Part shown: positions 1 through 9,262 of the stretch, piece after piece
Layout of the letters: each line of letters opens with the position of its first letter
How positions within the stretch are numbered: the first letter of the stretch is position 1
Assembly (NCBI RefSeq): GCF_023630175.1
Contig: NZ_JALLIN010000013.1
Location: 79,028 to 143,027 of the forward strand
Length of the DNA: 64,000 nucleotides
Direction: 5' to 3'
From: Streptomyces cellostaticus
GTDB taxonomy: Bacteria > Actinomycetota > Actinomycetes > Streptomycetales > Streptomycetaceae
Notes under the pieces: model-generated
Database searches by the model: none
What the model was told of the DNA's origin: nothing
Seen by the model: only the letters and a program-made list of their open reading frames with translations
Program-made: the position numbers and the translations under genes

Positions 1-1779
1 TTCCAGCTCGACACCACCGGCGCGCTCGTACGCCGTCTGCGCCAGGTACCGGACGCGCAGGTCCAGACGTACCAGACGCGCGACGCCGCCTACATCCGCC
101 AGGACTTCTTCGGCGCCGACCCGGCGCTCGTGGAGATGGCGAAGCTGCTCGGCGACGACAAGATCCTCGAGTGCTTCCACCTGTCCCGCGGCGGTCACGA
201 GGCCCGCAAGGTCCACGCCGCGTACAAGGCGGCCGTCGAGCACAAGGGCGCCCCGACCGTGATCCTCGCCCAGACGGTCAAGGGCCACACCCTCGGCAGC
301 GGCTTCGCGTCGAAGAACGCCAACCACCAGATGAAGAAGCTCTCGGTGGACGAGTTCAAGGCGATGCGCGACCTGCTCGACCTGCCGATCAAGGACAGCG
401 ACTTCGCCGACGGCGTGGTCCCCTACGGCCACCCGGGCGCCGACTCCCCCGAGGTCCGCTACCTGCAGGAGCGGCGCGCGGACCTCGGCGGTCCGGCCCC
501 GGCCCGCCGCGTCCACCCGCTGGCCCCGCTGCCCGCCCCCGCCGCCAAGGCCTTCGCCGCCTTCGACAAGGGCTCCGGCTCGCAGAACGTCGCCACCACC
601 ATGGCGTTCGTCCGCCTGGTCAAGGACCTGGTCCGCGACAAGGAGACCGGAAGGCGCTGGGTGCCGATCGTCCCGGACGAGGCGCGCACCTTCGGCATGG
701 AGAGCCTCTTCCCCTCCCTCGGCATCTACTCGCCGAAGGGCCAGACGTACGAGCCGGTCGACCGCGACCAGCTCATGTACTACAAGGAGGCCGAGAACGG
801 CCAGATCCTCAACGAGGGGATCACCGAGGCCGGTTCGATGGCCGACTTCATCGCCGCGTCCAGCGCGTACGCGACGCACGGCGAGGCGATGATCCCGTTC
901 TACATCTTCTACTCGATGTTCGGCTGGCAGCGCACCGCCGACCAGATGTGGCAGCTCGGCGACCAGCTCGGCCGCGGCTTCCTGGTGGGTGCCACGGCGG
1001 GCCGCACGACGCTGACCGGCGAGGGCCTGCAGCACGCCGACGGCCACTCCCCGGTGATCGCGGCCACCAACCCGGCCGCGCTCAGCTACGACCCGGCCTT
1101 CGCCTACGAGGTCGCGGTGATCGTCCGCGAGGGCCTGCGCCGGATGTACGGCGAGGCCCAGCCGGACGAGGACCAGAACGTCTTCTACTACCTGACCGTC
1201 TACAACGAGCCGCTGCCGCAGCCGGCCAAGCCGGGCACCCCCGGTGTGGACGAGGGCATCGTCAAGGGCCTGTACCGCTTCAACACGGCGGAGTCCGCGG
1301 GCGTGACCGCCCCGGCCGACGCCCCGCGCATCCAGCTCCTCGGCTCGGGCACGGCGATCCACTGGGCCCTCGACGCCCAGAAGCTGCTGGCCGAGGAGTG
1401 GGGGGTGGCCGCCGACGTGTGGTCCGCGACCTCCTGGACCGAGCTGCGCCGCGACGCCCTGGACGCCGACGCGGCCCTGCTGCGCGGCGAGGAGCGGGTG
1501 CCGTACGTCCAGCAGGCGCTGCAGGGCGCCGAGGGCCCGGTGCTGGCCGTCTCCGACTACATGCGCCAGGTCCCGGACCAGATCGCCCAGTGGGTGGAGC
1601 AGGACTGGTCCTCGCTGGGTGCGGACGGCTTCGGCCTGTCCGACACCCGTGAGGCGGCCCGCCGCCACTTCGGCGTCGACGCCCAGTCGATCGTCGTCGC
1701 CGCGCTCGCCCAGCTCGCCAGGCGCGGCGAGGTCAAGGCGGCGGCGGTGAAGGAGGCCCGCGAGAAGTACGGGCTGTAG
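1..1779 (+). CDS. aceE: Pyruvate dehydrogenase E1 (homodimeric AceE type), 3' part
   Basis: The reading frame is open from the first base of the window, so this is the C-terminal 592 residues of a protein that is normally about 900 long; the N-terminal third lies outside. It is the thiamine-diphosphate E1 of the pyruvate dehydrogenase complex, which decarboxylates pyruvate and acetylates lipoyl-E2 in the cytoplasm. Visible family features are the segment TVKGHTLGSGFASKNANHQ near visible residue 92, the stretch from EPVDRDQLMYYKEAENGQ to LNEGITEAGSMADF near residues 252-280, and the C-terminal transketolase-like domain ending in ARRHFGVDAQSIV. An upstream start cannot be judged. lipB and lipA, which supply its E2 partner with lipoate, lie about 9 kb downstream. 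A strong hairpin follows the stop codon. Confidence 0.95.
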   Translation, partial: FQLDTTGALVRRLRQVPDAQVQTYQTRDAAYIRQDFFGADPALVEMAKLLGDDKILECFHLSRGGHEARKVHAAYKAAVEHKGAPTVILAQTVKGHTLGSGFASKNANHQMKKLSVDEFKAMRDLLDLPIKDSDFADGVVPYGHPGADSPEVRYLQERRADLGGPAPARRVHPLAPLPAPAAKAFAAFDKGSGSQNVATTMAFVRLVKDLVRDKETGRRWVPIVPDEARTFGMESLFPSLGIYSPKGQTYEPVDRDQLMYYKEAENGQILNEGITEAGSMADFIAASSAYATHGEAMIPFYIFYSMFGWQRTADQMWQLGDQLGRGFLVGATAGRTTLTGEGLQHADGHSPVIAATNPAALSYDPAFAYEVAVIVREGLRRMYGEAQPDEDQNVFYYLTVYNEPLPQPAKPGTPGVDEGIVKGLYRFNTAESAGVTAPADAPRIQLLGSGTAIHWALDAQKLLAEEWGVAADVWSATSWTELRRDALDADAALLRGEERVPYVQQALQGAEGPVLAVSDYMRQVPDQIAQWVEQDWSSLGADGFGLSDTREAARRHFGVDAQSIVVAALAQLARRGEVKAAAVKEAREKYGL

Positions 1780-1793
1780 CCGGCGGCTTCTTC

Positions 1794-1827
1794 CGGAAGG
1801 GGTACGGCGGTCGCCGTACCCCTTCCG
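1794..1827 (+). terminator. Hairpin terminator after aceE
   Basis: A perfect 16-bp inverted repeat (CGGAAGGGGTACGGCG and its complement) with a 2-nt loop begins 15 nt after the aceE stop. There is no T-run, as is common for Streptomyces terminators. It separates aceE from the WYL regulator. Confidence 0.8.
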
Positions 1828-1857
1828 CTGTCGGTGGCCCCCGGCATCATGAGGGCC

Positions 1858-2844
1858 ATGCGTGCCGCCCGCCTCATCAAGATGGTGCTCCTCCTGCAGT
1901 CCCGGCCCTCCATGACCGCCGCCGAACTGGCGCGGGAGCTGGAGGTTTCGGAGCGGACGGTCACCCGGGACGCGCAGGCGCTGTCGGAGGCGGGCGTACC
2001 GGTCTACGCGGACCGGGGGCGGGCCGGGGGTTACCGGCTGGTCGGCGGGTACCGGACACGGCTGACGGGCCTGGCGCGCACCGAGGCCGAGGCGCTGTTC
2101 CTGAGCGGGGTGCCGGGCGCGCTGCGGGAGATGGGGCTGCAGGACGCGGCCTGTGCCGCCCGGCTGAAGGTGTCCGCCGCACTGCTGCCCTCCCTGCGGG
2201 ACGCCCCGGACAGCGCCGCCCGGCGGTTCCACCTGGACGCGCCCGCCTGGTTCAGGGAGCCGCGGACGCCCGCGGCGCTGCCGCCGATCGCCGAGGCGGT
2301 GTGGTCCGACCGGCGGATCAGTGCGGTGTACCGGCGCGGGGAACGACCGGTGGAACGGGAGCTGGAGCCGTACGGGCTCGTGCTGAAGGCCGGCGTCTGG
2401 TATCTGTGCGCGCGCGTGGCCGGCGACGGTGCCTTCCGGACCTACCGGATCGACCGGTTCGGCGCCGTGTCCGCCCTCGAGGCACGCTTCGACCGGGTGC
2501 CGGACTTCGATCTGCCGTCGTTCTGGGCCGGTCAGGCCGAGCGGTTCGCCCGGTCGATCCTGCGCGCCGCGGTCGTCGTGCGGCTGTCCGCCGCGGGCGC
2601 GCGCAGGCTGCCGTACGCCGTGGACCCGGTGGCCGCGCGCGAGGCGCTCGCGGCCGCGGGCGAGCCGGACGCCGGGGGATGGACGACGGTGACCGTTGCG
2701 GTGGAGTCGGAGGAGGTGGCCCACGAGCAGCTCACGGCGCTGGGGCCGGAGGCGGAGGTGCTGGCGCCGGCGGCTCTGCGGGAGCGGTTCGCGGCGGACG
2801 CGGCCCGGCTCGCCGCGCGCTACGGGCGCGCGGACGGCGGATAA
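1858..2844 (+). CDS. WYL-domain transcriptional regulator
   Basis: A 328-aa regulator. Residues about 1-55 are a DeoR-type winged helix (TAAELARELEVSERTVTRD). A WYL domain follows from about residue 140, with RRISAVYRRG, LEPYGLVLKAGVWYLCAR and RTYRIDRF, the region thought to sense ligands or nucleic acid. The C-terminal third carries the usual WYL extension. An in-frame GTG at 1834 sits inside the region just after the terminator; I prefer ATG 1858 because it places the HTH close to the N-terminus, as in the family. The target and signal cannot be inferred from the neighbours. Confidence 0.85.
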   Translation: MRAARLIKMVLLLQSRPSMTAAELARELEVSERTVTRDAQALSEAGVPVYADRGRAGGYRLVGGYRTRLTGLARTEAEALFLSGVPGALREMGLQDAACAARLKVSAALLPSLRDAPDSAARRFHLDAPAWFREPRTPAALPPIAEAVWSDRRISAVYRRGERPVERELEPYGLVLKAGVWYLCARVAGDGAFRTYRIDRFGAVSALEARFDRVPDFDLPSFWAGQAERFARSILRAAVVVRLSAAGARRLPYAVDPVAAREALAAAGEPDAGGWTTVTVAVESEEVAHEQLTALGPEAEVLAPAALRERFAADAARLAARYGRADGG

Positions 2845-2900
2845 CGATCCGTCGCACTCCACGTGCGCCCCACCGGTGGAGGCCCGATGCTGGTGCCGTG

Positions 2901-3419
2901 ATGGACGAGACGGAGTTCTGGGAGCTGATCGACGCGGCCCGCGAGTCCGCCGAGGGCGACCCCGAGGAGCAGGCGGACCTGCTCGTGGAACGGCTGCTCC
3001 AGTTGGACCCGGAGCAGGTCCTGGACTTCGCCCGTCACTTCGAGGCCCGGTACAACCGGGCCTACCACTGGGACCTGTGGGGTGCCGCCTGGGTCCTGCT
3101 GGACGGGGCCAGCGACGACGCGTTCGACTACTTCCGGTGCTGGCTGATCGGCCAGGGCCGGGAGGTCTTCGAGGGGGCCCTGCACGACCCGGACTCCCTG
3201 GCCGACCTGCTGGAGGACTTCGACGAGGAGGTCGACGGGGACGGCGAGGAGCTGGGCTACGCGGCGGACGAGGCGTACGAGCAGCTCACCGGCACGGTCG
3301 CCCCGGACCTCGGCATCGCCCCCGCGCAGGCCGAGCCGGAGGGCACCGCGGTCGCCTTCGAGAACGAGCGGGTGCTCGCCGAGCGCTACCCCCGGCTGTG
3401 GGAGCGCTTCAAGGAGTAG
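2901..3419 (+). CDS. DUF4240-type cytoplasmic protein
   Basis: A 172-aa acidic protein starting METAL-free as MDETEFWELIDAARE, with a conserved-looking core ARYNRAYHWDLWGAAWVLLD followed by DDAFDYFRCWLIGQGREVF. This pattern is that of the DUF4240 family, whose function is unknown. There is no signal peptide or membrane segment. GTG at 2898 directly precedes ATG 2901 and either could be used. It lies 56 nt behind the WYL regulator on the same strand, so the two may share a transcript; nothing else suggests a role. Confidence 0.8.
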   Translation: MDETEFWELIDAARESAEGDPEEQADLLVERLLQLDPEQVLDFARHFEARYNRAYHWDLWGAAWVLLDGASDDAFDYFRCWLIGQGREVFEGALHDPDSLADLLEDFDEEVDGDGEELGYAADEAYEQLTGTVAPDLGIAPAQAEPEGTAVAFENERVLAERYPRLWERFKE

Positions 3420-3465
3420 CGGGGCCCGTGTCGGGGCGCGCGGCTCGGAGCGGATCACGGGCCGG

Positions 3466-4293
3466 CTACGGGTCCGCCGCGGGCGTCCTCCCCTGGAGCC
3501 GGGCCGCCGTCCGCCTGATCTCGGGCAGCCGGGCGGTCAGGGCGGCGCCGGGACAGGTGGTCATGTAGCCCTCGTTGTGGCCCGCGACGGCGGGCAGGGT
3601 GGTGGCGGTGCCCGCCTTGAAGCGGCTGTGCCCGTTGCTGGAGACCAGGTGGGCCCGGGCGCGCGGGTCGACGTCGGCGAGGCCCAGCTTCCAGGCGGCC
3701 AGGGCGGCGATCGCGTCGGTCATGGCCCGCGGGACGGTCACACCGGCGGTGAAGGTGCCGAGGGCGGCGATGCCGGCGGTGCGGTGGTTGAAGCCCTGGG
3801 TGTGGGCGCCGGTGACCGCGCGGTCCACGCCTCCGGCGCGGCCCTCGTAGATGGTGCCGCAGCGGTCGACGAGGAAGTTGTAGCCGATGTCGTCCCAGCT
3901 CCGGCCGCCGGTCTGGCCGGCGTACAGGGCGCGGATGATGCGGGGCGAATCGGCGCAGTCGTACCGGTTGGGCGAGTCGGTGTGGTGGACGAAGACGGCG
4001 ACCACCTTGTCGTCGTAGCGCGGGGGCGGCTGGCTGCGCGGGGCGGCGGCCGGGTCCAGCCAGACGGATCGGGGCAGGATGCGCGGCCGGGCGGCGTGGT
4101 GTGCCGGGGCCGCCGGGTCCGCGCCGGGCCGGGCGAGGCGGACCGGGGCGGCGCTCTCGACGCCTCGGGCGCACAGGGCCAGCGCGAGGACGGCGGTGAG
4201 GCCGGGGAGGCAGCCGAGCAGCACCAGCACGGCACCGGGGACGTGGGCGGGCCGTCGTCCGCGTGTTCCCGGTGCCCTTCGGGGGACGCGCAT
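3466..4293 (-). CDS. PGRP/amidase_2-type N-acetylmuramoyl-L-alanine amidase, membrane-anchored or secreted
   Basis: A 275-aa protein. An arginine-rich N-terminus is followed by a hydrophobic segment at about residues 20-42 (signal or anchor). The catalytic domain has FVHHTDSPN (first zinc histidine), DDIGYNFLVDRCGTIYEGR, GAHTQGFNHRTAGIAALG and GHNEGYMTTCPG (second His and Cys ligands). This is the PGRP/type-2 amidase layout, which cleaves the bond between MurNAc and L-Ala in peptidoglycan outside the membrane. I chose ATG 4293 because the frame upstream (to 4392) has no hydrophobic or conserved content. It is divergent from a MarP-like protease, a protease type known to process peptidoglycan hydrolases in mycobacteria. 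Confidence 0.85.
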   Translation of the reverse strand: MRVPRRAPGTRGRRPAHVPGAVLVLLGCLPGLTAVLALALCARGVESAAPVRLARPGADPAAPAHHAARPRILPRSVWLDPAAAPRSQPPPRYDDKVVAVFVHHTDSPNRYDCADSPRIIRALYAGQTGGRSWDDIGYNFLVDRCGTIYEGRAGGVDRAVTGAHTQGFNHRTAGIAALGTFTAGVTVPRAMTDAIAALAAWKLGLADVDPRARAHLVSSNGHSRFKAGTATTLPAVAGHNEGYMTTCPGAALTARLPEIRRTAARLQGRTPAADP

Positions 4294-4495
4294 GGTCCCA
4301 CTGTCCGCGCGCCGCGCCGGGCTCGCGATGTGGGGTGTGCCACCTGGTGGAACCATCGTCCTTGTCCAGGCCGTTTCTGGGGATATACGCACACGTGGCC
4401 GGTTCGCGGTCCGGGTGGCCGCTCACGCACGCGCGTGACTGATCACCGGGGCCGCCCGGTCCGTATCTCAGGGGGTCCGAGAGAAAGGCGGCTCC

Positions 4496-5689
4496 GTGGA
4501 CCTGCTCGACCTGGTGCTCGCACTGGTGGTCGTCGTGTACGCGACGTCCGGTTACCGGCGCGGGCTGGTGGCCGGCTGCCTGTCCCTGGCCGGGTTCGTG
4601 GGCGGCGCGGCGGTCGGGGTGTGGGTGCTGCCGTGGGTGACCGGGCTCGCGGCGCGCGGATCGGCGACGGCGACCGTGCTGGCGGTGCTGACCGTGCTGG
4701 TGCCGGGGGTGGTGGGACACGAACTGGCGGCCCGGCCGGCGCTGCGGCTGCGGCGGGAGCTGGACCGGGAGGGCCGGGGTCCGCTGCGGGTGGCGGACGG
4801 GGCGGGGGGCGCGGTGGCGAACTCGGCCGCCGTGCTGATCGTGGCCTGGGTCGCGGCGAGTGTGCTGGGCGCCTCCTCCTCGCCGGCGGTGACCGCGGCG
4901 ATCCGGAACTCGGCGGTGCTGGGCGCGGTCCAGGGGACGATGCCCGCGACCACCCCGGTGTGGTTCTCGCGGGCCACGTCCGCGCTGACGGAGGCGGGCT
5001 TCCCGCAGGTCTTCAACCCGTTCGAGAACGAGTCGACGGCCCGGGTGGCCAGGCCCACCGGCGACAACGTCACGTCCGCGGCGACGAGCGCGGCCCGGCG
5101 CAGCTCGGTCAAGATCGAGGGCGCCTCCGGCACCGAGGGCCGGGAGGGCAGTGGGTTCGTGTACGCGGCCCGCCACGTGATGACCAACGCGCACGTCGTG
5201 GCGGGCATCGACCAGCCGAGCGTGCGGGTGGGCGGGGTCGGGCCGGCCTACTCGGCCCGGGTGGTGCTCTTCGACCCGGACCGGGACGTGGCGGTGCTGT
5301 ACGTGCCGCGGCTGCGCGCGCCGGTGCTGCGCTTCGACCACAGCGCGGTGCGCGGCGAACCGGCGGTGGTCGCGGGCTACCCGCAGGACGGCGGCCTCGA
5401 CCTGCAGGCGGCCACGGTGGCGAACCGGGTGCGGGCGCGAGGGCAGAACATCTACAGCACCCGTACGGTGACCCGGGAGATCTACTCGATCCGCTCGACG
5501 GTCCTGCCGGGCAACTCCGGCGGGCCGCTGCTGTCGGCCGAGGGCCGGGTGTTCGGCGTGGTCTTCGCCCGCTCCACCTCGGACGGCGAGACGGGGTACG
5601 CCCTGACGGCGGACGAGGTGGCGGGCGACGCCGCGAGCGGGGCCACGGCCACGGCGCCGGTCGACACCGGGCACCTCGTCACGTCGTAG
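4496..5689 (+). CDS. MarP-like membrane serine protease (CvpA-like membrane domain plus trypsin-like domain)
   Basis: A 397-aa protein starting at GTG 4496 behind an AAAGG-type RBS. Residues 1-120 hold four hydrophobic segments of the colicin V production (CvpA) type. The remainder is an extracytoplasmic chymotrypsin-fold protease with the triad His233 (TNAHVVAG), Asp264 (DPDRDVAVLYV) and Ser341 (GNSGGPLL). Length, topology and residue numbering match MarP (Rv3671c), an acid-resistance protease of Mycobacterium tuberculosis that acts on cell-wall enzymes. The neighbouring divergent gene encodes a peptidoglycan amidase, which makes a cell-wall role likely here too. The substrate is not known. 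Confidence 0.88.
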   Translation: MDLLDLVLALVVVVYATSGYRRGLVAGCLSLAGFVGGAAVGVWVLPWVTGLAARGSATATVLAVLTVLVPGVVGHELAARPALRLRRELDREGRGPLRVADGAGGAVANSAAVLIVAWVAASVLGASSSPAVTAAIRNSAVLGAVQGTMPATTPVWFSRATSALTEAGFPQVFNPFENESTARVARPTGDNVTSAATSAARRSSVKIEGASGTEGREGSGFVYAARHVMTNAHVVAGIDQPSVRVGGVGPAYSARVVLFDPDRDVAVLYVPRLRAPVLRFDHSAVRGEPAVVAGYPQDGGLDLQAATVANRVRARGQNIYSTRTVTREIYSIRSTVLPGNSGGPLLSAEGRVFGVVFARSTSDGETGYALTADEVAGDAASGATATAPVDTGHLVTS

Positions 5690-5910
5690 GCCCTGTCGCC
5701 GGACTCCCGCAGGGCGTGGCCCGCGGCGTCACGAGCGGGCTCCGGGCTCCCCGGGCCGGAGGCCAGGGGCGTGCCGGGCCCCGAGTCCCCCACGGGATGC
5801 GCTCGGGCCGGGCCCGGTGCGGCGGGAGGGCGCGCACGGCGTCGCCGGACAGCCGGGACTCGCCGACGGTGCCCGTGGCGCACGGCCCGGGACCGCCCCG
5901 GGGCGGGGCC

Positions 5911-6393
5911 TCAGACGGCGCGTCCCATGAGCACGTCGTCGACGAACGCGCCCTCGATCAGCCATTCCCCGGGGAGCACGCCCTCGACCGCGAAGCCCTG
6001 GGCCTCGTAGAGCCGCCGGGCCGGGGCGTTGTGGCCGAGCACGCGCAGGGTGAGGCGGCGCGCGCCCCGGGCCCGCGCCTCCTGGACGGCGGCCCGGACC
6101 AGCGCCCCGCCGACGCCCTTGCCGCGGGCCTCGCCGGAGACGACCAGGCCCTGGATCTGGCGGACGTGCGCGTTGGCGGGCAGCGCGGTGGGCGGGACGA
6201 GGCGGATGTAGCCGGCGATGCGCCCGTCCAGTTCGGCGACGAGGTAGTCCCCGGGCCGGTGGTGCTCGTCGAAGAACGGCGGGTACGGAGGCCGCGGTGC
6301 GGGCAGTACGGCGTGCAGCGGGGACCAGGCCGCCCGGTCGAGAAGGGCCAGCGCCTCCTCGTCGGCGGGCAGGGCGATGCGTATGGACGGCAT
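5911..6393 (-). CDS. GNAT family N-acetyltransferase
   Basis: A 160-aa acetyltransferase. The acetyl-CoA binding motif reads QIQGLVVSGEARGKGVGGAL, followed by RLTLRVLGHNAPARRLYEAQGF, the typical C-terminal GNAT strand and helix. ATG 6393 gives MPSIRIALPADEEAL, a normal start for this family; the longer open frame upstream has no conserved content. It converges towards the MarP-like gene and its product is probably a cytoplasmic small-molecule or protein acetylase; the substrate cannot be predicted. Confidence 0.88.
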   Translation of the reverse strand: MPSIRIALPADEEALALLDRAAWSPLHAVLPAPRPPYPPFFDEHHRPGDYLVAELDGRIAGYIRLVPPTALPANAHVRQIQGLVVSGEARGKGVGGALVRAAVQEARARGARRLTLRVLGHNAPARRLYEAQGFAVEGVLPGEWLIEGAFVDDVLMGRAV

Positions 6394-6613
6394 GGAGGTC
6401 ACCCTAAGGGCCGTCCCGCGGTCCCCGGTGGGTCGGCGCACGGCGTCGGATGCGGCGCGCAGCGGGGCGGGGGGTCGTCCTCGTACCGGGCGTCCTCGGG
6501 CGGGCCGACGACGCGGCGAGGTGCCGCGGCCGTCGTCGTGCGCCCGCCGGGGATCGCGGGACAGTCCTCGAGCGGGCCGGGGAGGAACGGCGTCGGCGGG
6601 GAAGGATGGGCGC

Positions 6614-7507
6614 ATGGAACGTTCGCGAATCGCGGTGGCCGGTGCGTCCGGTCTCATCGGCAGCGCCCTGGTGCGGTCCCTGACCGCGGACGGGCACGAG
6701 GTGGTGCGCCTGGTCCGCCGCGCGCCCCGGGACGGAAACGAGGTCCGCTGGGACCCCGAGCGGCAGCAGGTGGACGCGGCCGGGCTGGCCGGCTGTGACG
6801 CGGTGGTCAACCTCGCCGGGGCGGGCATCGGCGACCGGCGCTGGACGCCGGAGTACAAGCGGCTGATCCGGGACAGCCGGGTGCTCGGCACGGCCGCGCT
6901 GACGGAGGCGGTGGCCTCGCTGGACACCCCGCCGCGGGTGTATGTGAGCGGCAGCGCGATGGGCATCTACGGCGACACCGGTGACCGTGCGGTGGACGAG
7001 GACGCGCCGCCCGGTGACGGCTTCCTGCCCTCGCTGTGCGTGGAGTGGGAGGAGGCCGCGGCGCCCGCGCGGGAGGCGGGGGTGCGCACGGTGTTCCTGC
7101 GCACGGGTCTGGTGGTCGCGCGGGGCGGCGGGGCCTGGGGCCGGCTGTTCCCGCTGTTCAAGGCGGGGCTCGGGGGGCGCCTGGGGAACGGGCGGCAGTA
7201 CTGGTCGTACATCGCGCTGCACGACGAGGTCGCCGCGATCCGGCACCTCATCGACGACGGCACCGCGTCCGGGCCGTTCAACCTGACGGCGCCGCAGCCA
7301 CTGACGAACCGTGAGGTCACGGAGGCGATGGGACGGGTGCTGCACCGGCCCACCCTGTTCGCCGTGCCGGAGCCGGTGCTGCGGGCGGCGCTGGGCGAGA
7401 TGGCCGGGGACGTGCTGGGCAGTCAGCGGGTGCTGCCGAAGCGGCTGCTGGAGTCGGGGTTCACGTTCGCGTTCCCGGGCATCGAGGACGCGATCCGCGC
7501 GGCCTGA
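6614..7507 (+). CDS. TIGR01777-family epimerase (YfcH-like SDR)
   Basis: A 297-aa extended SDR. The NAD(P)-binding motif is GASGLIGSAL near residue 10. VVNLAGAGIGDRRWTPEYK and YVSGSAMGIYGDTGD carry the core of the YfcH/TIGR01777 family. The C-terminal DUF1731-type segment runs from HRPTLFAVPEPVLRAALGEM to SGFTFAFPGIEDAI. ATG 6614 begins MERSRIAVAGASG, directly before the first beta strand. The family is widespread but its reaction is not established; it is presumed to act on a nucleotide sugar or related carbonyl compound. Confidence 0.88.
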   Translation: MERSRIAVAGASGLIGSALVRSLTADGHEVVRLVRRAPRDGNEVRWDPERQQVDAAGLAGCDAVVNLAGAGIGDRRWTPEYKRLIRDSRVLGTAALTEAVASLDTPPRVYVSGSAMGIYGDTGDRAVDEDAPPGDGFLPSLCVEWEEAAAPAREAGVRTVFLRTGLVVARGGGAWGRLFPLFKAGLGGRLGNGRQYWSYIALHDEVAAIRHLIDDGTASGPFNLTAPQPLTNREVTEAMGRVLHRPTLFAVPEPVLRAALGEMAGDVLGSQRVLPKRLLESGFTFAFPGIEDAIRAA

Positions 7508-7722
7508 CCGGCGATCAGGGACTCTCCGGCGTTCCTCCGCGGTCTCGTGTGTTCTGTTGAGTCCTCTTGTGACCGGATGCGACCGTCGTGCGACCGTGCC
7601 CTGTCGATGCGCGGACCACCCCTGACCGGCCAGGGACCTAACCTCAAGCCGAACTCGGGTATCCCCGGGGCCTGTTGGGGGCATGACGTCTCCACCGGCC
7701 GCGCAACCACAGGAGGGGCCTC

Positions 7723-9090
7723 GTGCTTGAGCCCGCGTACCAGGTGGACGTCGTCATCGTGGGAGCCGGGATCGCCGGACTCTCGGCGGCTCACCGGCTC
7801 ACCAGCGCAGGAGTAACCACCGCAGTCCTGGAGGCCGCCCCCTGGGTGGGCGGCCGCATGTCGACCGAGAAGGTCGACGGCTTCCGGCTCGACCGCATAG
7901 GGCAGTTGCTGTCCACGTCGTATCCCGAACTCCGGGTGACACCGGGGCTCGGCGCACTGGCCGTGCGCCGGTTCGCGCCGGGCGTGCTGCTGCATCGCGA
8001 CGGGCGCACGCACCGCGCGGGCGCACCGGCGTCCGCAGGGAGCGCAAGGAGCGCACTTCACGTGGTGCGCGCCCTGGCAAGCGCCCCCCGTGGACCGGCG
8101 GCCGGGCCGCCCGGCCGGGCCGGCGCGCCGGTCGGCGGCGCCGTCGACCAGGCCCGGCTCGGCACCGCGCTGGGCCGCATCGCCGCCACCCCGGTCGAGC
8201 GCCTGCTGTCCCGGCCCGAACTGCCGGCGGCGCAGGCGCTCGCGGCCCGGGGAGTCCCGGCCCGCACCATCGAGGGCTTCCTGCGCCCGCTGCTCGCCGC
8301 GCTGCTGTGCGACCCGGAGCTGTCCACGTCCAGCCGGTGCGCGGACCTGGCCCTGCACGCCTTCGCGAGCGGCCGGCTGTGCGTGCCGGAGGGCGGCGCC
8401 GAGGCCCTGCCCGAGCTGCTGGCCCAGACGCTGCCGCACGGCACCGTGCGCACCGGGGTGCGGGTCACCTCGGTCTCGACGACGTCGGTGGCCACCGCCG
8501 AGCACGGCGAGATCCGCTGCCGCGCGGTGGTGCTGGCGACCGACGCGCGGGCCGCGGCGGAACTGCTGCCGGGCCTCCGGGTGCCGGACTTCCATCCGGT
8601 GACGGTCCTGCACCACACCACGGACGACCCGGCGCCGGCCCTGGCCACCGGCAGCTCGCTGCTGCTGGACGCGGACCGCGGCGGGCCGGTCGCGCACACG
8701 GCGGTACTCAGCGACGTCGACCCGAGCCGGGCTCCGGCCGGCCGGGTGCTGATCTCCTCCACCGTGCTGGGCACCCCGCCGGACGGGATCGACACGGCCG
8801 TGCGCATCCATCTGGCCCGGCTGTACGGCACCTCGACCCGGCGCTGGGAGACGCTGGCGGTGCACCACACCCCGCAGGCGGTGCCGGCCATGCGCCCCCC
8901 GCACGACCTGCGCCGGCCGGTACGGCTGCTGGCCGGCCTGTACGTCTGCGGCGACCACCGCGACACGGGCACCGTCCAGGGCGCCCTGCACTCGGCCCAC
9001 CGGGCGGCCGCGGCCGTCCTCGCGGACCTGGGCGCTGCGGGCTCGATGCACCGGTCGGATCCCGCGCCCACCCTGCCCAGGGCCGCCTGA
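7723..9090 (+). CDS. FAD-dependent amine-oxidase-type oxidoreductase
   Basis: A 455-aa flavoprotein. The Rossmann motif [16 protein letters not shown] begins at residue 11 and continues into [20 protein letters not shown], as in protoporphyrinogen-oxidase and phytoene-desaturase-like enzymes. The C-terminal FAD motif is [21 protein letters not shown] 7723 follows a strong AGGAGGGG RBS. There is no signal peptide. It stands alone between unrelated genes; the substrate is unknown, and I see no haem or carotenoid genes beside it. Confidence 0.85.
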   Translation: MLEPAYQVDVVIVGAGIAGLSAAHRLTSAGVTTAVLEAAPWVGGRMSTEKVDGFRLDRIGQLLSTSYPELRVTPGLGALAVRRFAPGVLLHRDGRTHRAGAPASAGSARSALHVVRALASAPRGPAAGPPGRAGAPVGGAVDQARLGTALGRIAATPVERLLSRPELPAAQALAARGVPARTIEGFLRPLLAALLCDPELSTSSRCADLALHAFASGRLCVPEGGAEALPELLAQTLPHGTVRTGVRVTSVSTTSVATAEHGEIRCRAVVLATDARAAAELLPGLRVPDFHPVTVLHHTTDDPAPALATGSSLLLDADRGGPVAHTAVLSDVDPSRAPAGRVLISSTVLGTPPDGIDTAVRIHLARLYGTSTRRWETLAVHHTPQAVPAMRPPHDLRRPVRLLAGLYVCGDHRDTGTVQGALHSAHRAAAAVLADLGAAGSMHRSDPAPTLPRAA

Positions 9091-9262
9091 CCCACCGCAC
9101 GGCCCCTGGGCCGTGTCCGCGGCGTCAGACCTGCGCCGCGCCGCCCGGCACGCTCCCCGGAGCACACGCCGGACGGCGCGGCGACGGCCCCGGGCGAACG
9201 ACGAAACCTCGCGGACACGGCCGGGGGACGACCCGGCGCATCCGCCCCGGTGCGCCGCCCCC

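Noticed and set aside
5690..5910. A small gene between the MarP-like and GNAT genes
   Set aside because: Open frames here are Arg/Pro/Gly-rich with no RBS and no conserved feature; they look like GC-driven noise.
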